From positions 1 to 8,337 of the forward strand of contig CBFGZI010000151.1 in the NCBI GenBank assembly GCA_965653225.1: a stretch of 8,337 nt of DNA, in the 5' to 3' direction. The notes below the pieces were generated by a model. The model was not told the DNA's origin. It searched no databases and was given only the letters and a program-made list of their open reading frames with translations. Both the position numbers and the translations under genes were made by a program. Shown piece after piece: positions 7,019-8,337 of this stretch; within the stretch, counting starts at the first letter, position 1; each line of letters starts with the position of its first letter. This DNA comes from JALZDI01 sp965653225. Lineage in GTDB: Bacteria > Actinomycetota > Actinomycetes > Propionibacteriales > Nocardioidaceae.

Positions 7019-7026
7019 TCCTCCTT
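7019..7026 (-). promoter_or_regulatory. Consensus ribosome binding site of obg
   Basis: The minus strand reads AAGGAGGA followed by CCAC and the ATG. It is the best Shine-Dalgarno sequence in the window and suggests obg mRNA is translated efficiently once transcribed. Confidence 0.85.
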
Positions 7027-7067
7027 CCGGGTGGACGTTCCGGGCTGGACACCGGGGCCGAACAGCG

Positions 7068-7091
7068 AAAAGGCGGGCCGGAGCCCGCCTT
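7068..7091 (-). terminator. Terminator-like hairpin between rpmA and obg
   Basis: AAGGCGGGC pairs perfectly with GCCCGCCTT (9 bp) around a 4-base loop, and on the minus strand the stem runs into TTTT and then C. It begins 29 bases after the rpmA stop and ends about 53 bases before the obg start. It has the form of an intrinsic terminator. Because I see no clear obg promoter between it and obg, it may act as a partial terminator that lowers obg-proB expression relative to the ribosomal genes. Confidence 0.75.
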
Positions 7092-7120
7092 CAGCCTAGG
7101 AACCGGTCACTCCGATCGCG

Positions 7121-7384
7121 TCACTCCGCGGCGACCGGGGGGACGACGTTGACGACCTTGCGGCCGCGCCGGCTGCCGAACTCGACCGAGCCCTCGACCA
7201 GCGCGAACAGGGTGTCGTCGCCGCCGCGGCCGACACCGGAGCCGGGGTGGAAGTGGGTGCCCCGCTGCCGGACGATGATCTCTCCGGCGTTGACGAGCTG
7301 GCCGCCGAAGCGCTTGACGCCAAGGCGCTTGGCGTTGGAGTCGCGGCCGTTCTTGGTGGAGGCTGCGCCCTTCTTGTGTGCCAT
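7121..7384 (-). CDS. rpmA: 50S ribosomal protein L27
   Basis: L27 is a large-subunit protein whose N-terminal tail reaches the peptidyl-transferase centre and contacts tRNA. The 87 residues match the family length. The start MAHKKGAASTKNGRDSN and the signature GEIIVRQRGTHFHPG (34-48) are typical, followed by GVGRGGDDTLFALVEG. The N-terminus has no extra leader of the type cleaved in Firmicutes, as expected outside that group. The ATG at 7384 has GAGGA (7393-7397) eight bases upstream. It lies 58 bp after rplU and is surely cotranscribed with it; a terminator-like hairpin follows. Confidence 0.98.
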   Translation of the reverse strand: MAHKKGAASTKNGRDSNAKRLGVKRFGGQLVNAGEIIVRQRGTHFHPGSGVGRGGDDTLFALVEGSVEFGSRRGRKVVNVVPPVAAE

Positions 7385-7442
7385 CGCTTCAGTCCTCGCT
7401 CTTGCTCACTGCTGGCTTGTCTGTGGAAGTTGCTGGTCGGGC

Positions 7443-7754
7443 TTACTTGGTGTCGATGCCGGTGACCTTGACCTGGGTGTACTTCTGCCGGTGCCCCTGG
7501 CGCTTGCGGTAGCCCGTCTTGTTCTTGTACTTCAGGATCTTGATCTTCGGGCCCTTGGTCTCGCCGAGCACCTCGGCGGTCACGGCGACCTTCGCCAGCG
7601 CGTCACGGTCGGAGGTCACGGTGTCGCCGTCGACAACCAGCACGGCGGGCAGGGAGACGTTGTCTCCCACGGCCGAGGCCACCTTGTCGATCTCGATGAC
7701 GTCGCCAACGGCGACCTTCTTCTGCAGGCCGCCACTGCGCACGATCGCGTACAC
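7443..7754 (-). CDS. rplU: 50S ribosomal protein L21
   Basis: L21 is a large-subunit protein that binds 23S rRNA. The 103-residue product starting with GTG at 7754 has the canonical beginning (M)YAIVRSGGLQKKVAVGD and the basic C-terminal signature KIKILKYKNKTGYRKRQGHR (70-89) with QKYTQVKVTGI. The frame stays open for 57 codons upstream, but that stretch contains the promoter and has no L21 similarity, so the GTG is the start. The ribosome binding site is weak (GAGAGTGAG, about six bases before GTG). rplU is the first gene after the 265-bp gap and is followed by rpmA. Confidence 0.97.
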   Translation of the reverse strand: MYAIVRSGGLQKKVAVGDVIEIDKVASAVGDNVSLPAVLVVDGDTVTSDRDALAKVAVTAEVLGETKGPKIKILKYKNKTGYRKRQGHRQKYTQVKVTGIDTK

Positions 7755-7889
7755 CGCGGACTCACTCTCTTCGTCGGACTCGGAACGGGGCGTGGCCGTG
7801 ATCAGACTCGCTACGGGCCAGCCGGCCGTGGTGGGCCGGGTCGGCGCGGACTGAGCAGGCACGCGGAACGGCGCACACGCGTACGCCGA
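7755..7889 (-). promoter_or_regulatory. Long untranslated leader of the rplU-rpmA transcript with a hairpin
   Basis: If the promoter at 7896-7925 is correct, the transcript has a leader of about 135 nt. A perfect 6-bp stem CCGGCC / GGCCGG with a 6-base loop lies at 7822-7839. Ribosomal protein leaders often carry autoregulatory structures, so this one may respond to L21 or another factor; I cannot match it to a known motif. Confidence 0.35.
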
Positions 7890-7895
7890 TCGTCC

Positions 7896-7925
7896 ATGAT
7901 ACGGAGTCGCCTCCAGACGGGTCAA
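7896..7925 (-). promoter_or_regulatory. Sigma-A-type promoter of the rplU-rpmA operon
   Basis: On the minus strand TTGACC (7920-7925) and TATCAT (7896-7901) are separated by 18 bases. These match five of six -35 positions and five of six -10 positions. This is the best promoter in the window and is placed just where the ribosomal operon needs it. Transcription should start near 7889. Confidence 0.7.
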
Positions 7926-7958
7926 AACGGCCCGGTCGAAAAGGCACGGCGCGCTCGA

Positions 7959-7977
7959 CCCGTGCGGTGGTCACGGG
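7959..7977 (-). terminator. Hairpin after the probable rne gene, possible terminator
   Basis: CCCGTG and CACGGG form a perfect 6-bp stem with a 7-base loop, 42 bases after the stop codon at 8020-8022 and upstream of the rplU promoter. A TTTT run follows only after about 17 bases (7939-7942), so it is not a textbook terminator. Confidence 0.35.
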
Positions 7978-7995
7978 CCTGCCGACTGGGCTGGC

Positions 7996-8031
7996 CTACT
8001 GGGCGTCCTACTGGGCGTTCTACTGGGCGTC
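7996..8031 (-). repeat. Three tandem 12-bp repeats triplicating a stop codon
   Basis: The unit CTACTGGGCGTC (plus strand) occurs at 7996-8007, 8008-8019 (one mismatch, final T) and 8020-8031. On the minus strand each unit reads Asp/Asn-Ala-Gln-stop in the same frame, so the gene has three in-frame TAG codons in a row. A fourth, degenerate copy with ACTGGGC is at 7985-7991. Confidence 0.9.
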
Positions 8032-8337
8032 GGCGGTGCTGTGCTCCGGCGGCCCCGCGGGACGGCTGGCGGCCCGGCGACGCGTACGCCGCGCCGGACG
8101 GGCCTGGCCGTCGGACGCGGCCGCGTCCGCCGCAGGCTCAGCACTGCGGCCGGCTCCCGCAGCATCCCGGTCACCAGCCTTGGCAGGACCGGTGCCGTCC
8201 TCGGACGGCGTCGCGCCCAGCGTGCCCGTCGGCACGCCTGCCGGCGTCTCCGTCGGTGCCCCGGGTGCCGCTGTCGGGGCCTCGGTCGGGGCCTCGGTCG
8301 GGGCCTCGGTCGGGGCCTCGGTCGGGGCTGTCGGGGC
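8020..8337 (-). CDS. rne: Probable ribonuclease E/G, C-terminal tail only
   Basis: Only the last 105 residues are in the window; the gene enters from the right edge and stops at TAG (8020-8022). The visible part has no catalytic domain. It is a disordered, low-complexity tail: EAPT repeats (first 20 residues or so), an Ala/Gly/Asp/Ser-rich stretch, then a basic block (RPARRTRRRAASRPAGPPE) close to the end. Actinobacterial RNase E/G proteins have such acidic and proline-rich tails with arginine-rich RNA-binding patches, and in this phylum rne usually lies directly upstream of rplU, rpmA and obg on the same strand. The rne call rests on that gene order and tail style, not on the enzyme core, so another disordered-tail protein remains possible. 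The stop codon is duplicated twice more just downstream. Confidence 0.62.
   Translation of the reverse strand, partial: APTAPTEAPTEAPTEAPTEAPTAAPGAPTETPAGVPTGTLGATPSEDGTGPAKAGDRDAAGAGRSAEPAADAAASDGQARPARRTRRRAASRPAGPPEHSTADAQ
8272..8337 (-). repeat. Tandem 12-bp coding repeat (Glu-Ala-Pro-Thr)
   Basis: Four exact copies of CTCGGTCGGGGC (plus strand) occupy 8281-8328, flanked on both sides by the 9-bp relative TGTCGGGGC (8272-8280 and 8329-8337). The array may continue past the window edge. On the minus strand it encodes Ala-Pro-Thr-Glu repeats in the tail of the probable RNase E. Copies are identical at DNA level, which points to recent expansion by slippage. Confidence 0.92.

Noticed and set aside
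5917..7152. A 411-codon plus-strand frame opposite obg
   Set aside because: It is an antisense shadow of a fully conserved obg gene and shows no domain of its own.
7755..7925. N-terminal extension of L21 or a separate small gene in the rplU leader
   Set aside because: The open stretch contains the promoter boxes, starts with TTG, and has no similarity to L21; canonical L21 begins at the GTG at 7754.
8261..8337. The 12-bp repeats as a CRISPR array
   Set aside because: The units are directly adjacent without spacers and stay in frame as Ala-Pro-Thr-Glu, so they are a coding tandem repeat.

Overview
The window is chromosomal DNA of a high-GC Gram-positive bacterium (Actinobacteria/Actinomycetota). 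The evidence is the very GC-rich third codon positions, frequent GTG starts, a MalT-like LuxR ATPase with typical actinomycete motifs, and the gene order RNase E-type tail / rplU / rpmA / obg / proB. The family or genus cannot be fixed from this sequence alone.

Read in the direction of transcription (minus strand, right to left), the layout is as follows. The window opens at the right edge with the C-terminal tail of a large gene, probably rne (RNase E/G), carrying an Ala-Pro-Thr-Glu tandem repeat. A 265-bp gap follows with a good sigma-A-type promoter and a leader of about 135 nt in front of rplU (L21) and rpmA (L27). A perfect 9-bp hairpin with a short T-run separates rpmA from obg (ribosome-assembly GTPase). 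obg overlaps proB (glutamate 5-kinase) by one base (TGATG). After a 106-bp gap comes a small unrecognised protein gene of 117 codons. Next is a plus-strand gene for a secreted lipoprotein made of a six-bladed Kelch-type propeller. It ends convergently to the small gene and starts divergently from proA (glutamate-5-semialdehyde dehydrogenase, minus strand). proA ends at a GC-rich hairpin, and the left edge is a large minus-strand gene for a MalT/LAL-type LuxR regulator. Its start is visible, but its C-terminal DNA-binding domain lies outside the window.

The genes form two functional groups. rplU, rpmA and obg, with the probable rne tail, serve ribosome structure, ribosome assembly and RNA metabolism. 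proB and proA catalyse the first two steps of proline synthesis from glutamate. They are not adjacent here: the Kelch lipoprotein and the small protein sit between them. The LuxR-type regulator and the Kelch lipoprotein look like accessory genes placed around the housekeeping core.

I found no mobile elements, CRISPR arrays, tRNA or rRNA genes. No stretch over 300 bp lacks a gene. I see no convincing new multi-gene system. The best leads are regulatory and structural: a three-copy 12-bp repeat that triplicates the stop codon of the probable rne gene, a neighbouring 12-bp coding repeat, the terminator-like hairpin in front of obg, the long rplU leader, and a dyad inside the candidate promoter of the LuxR gene.
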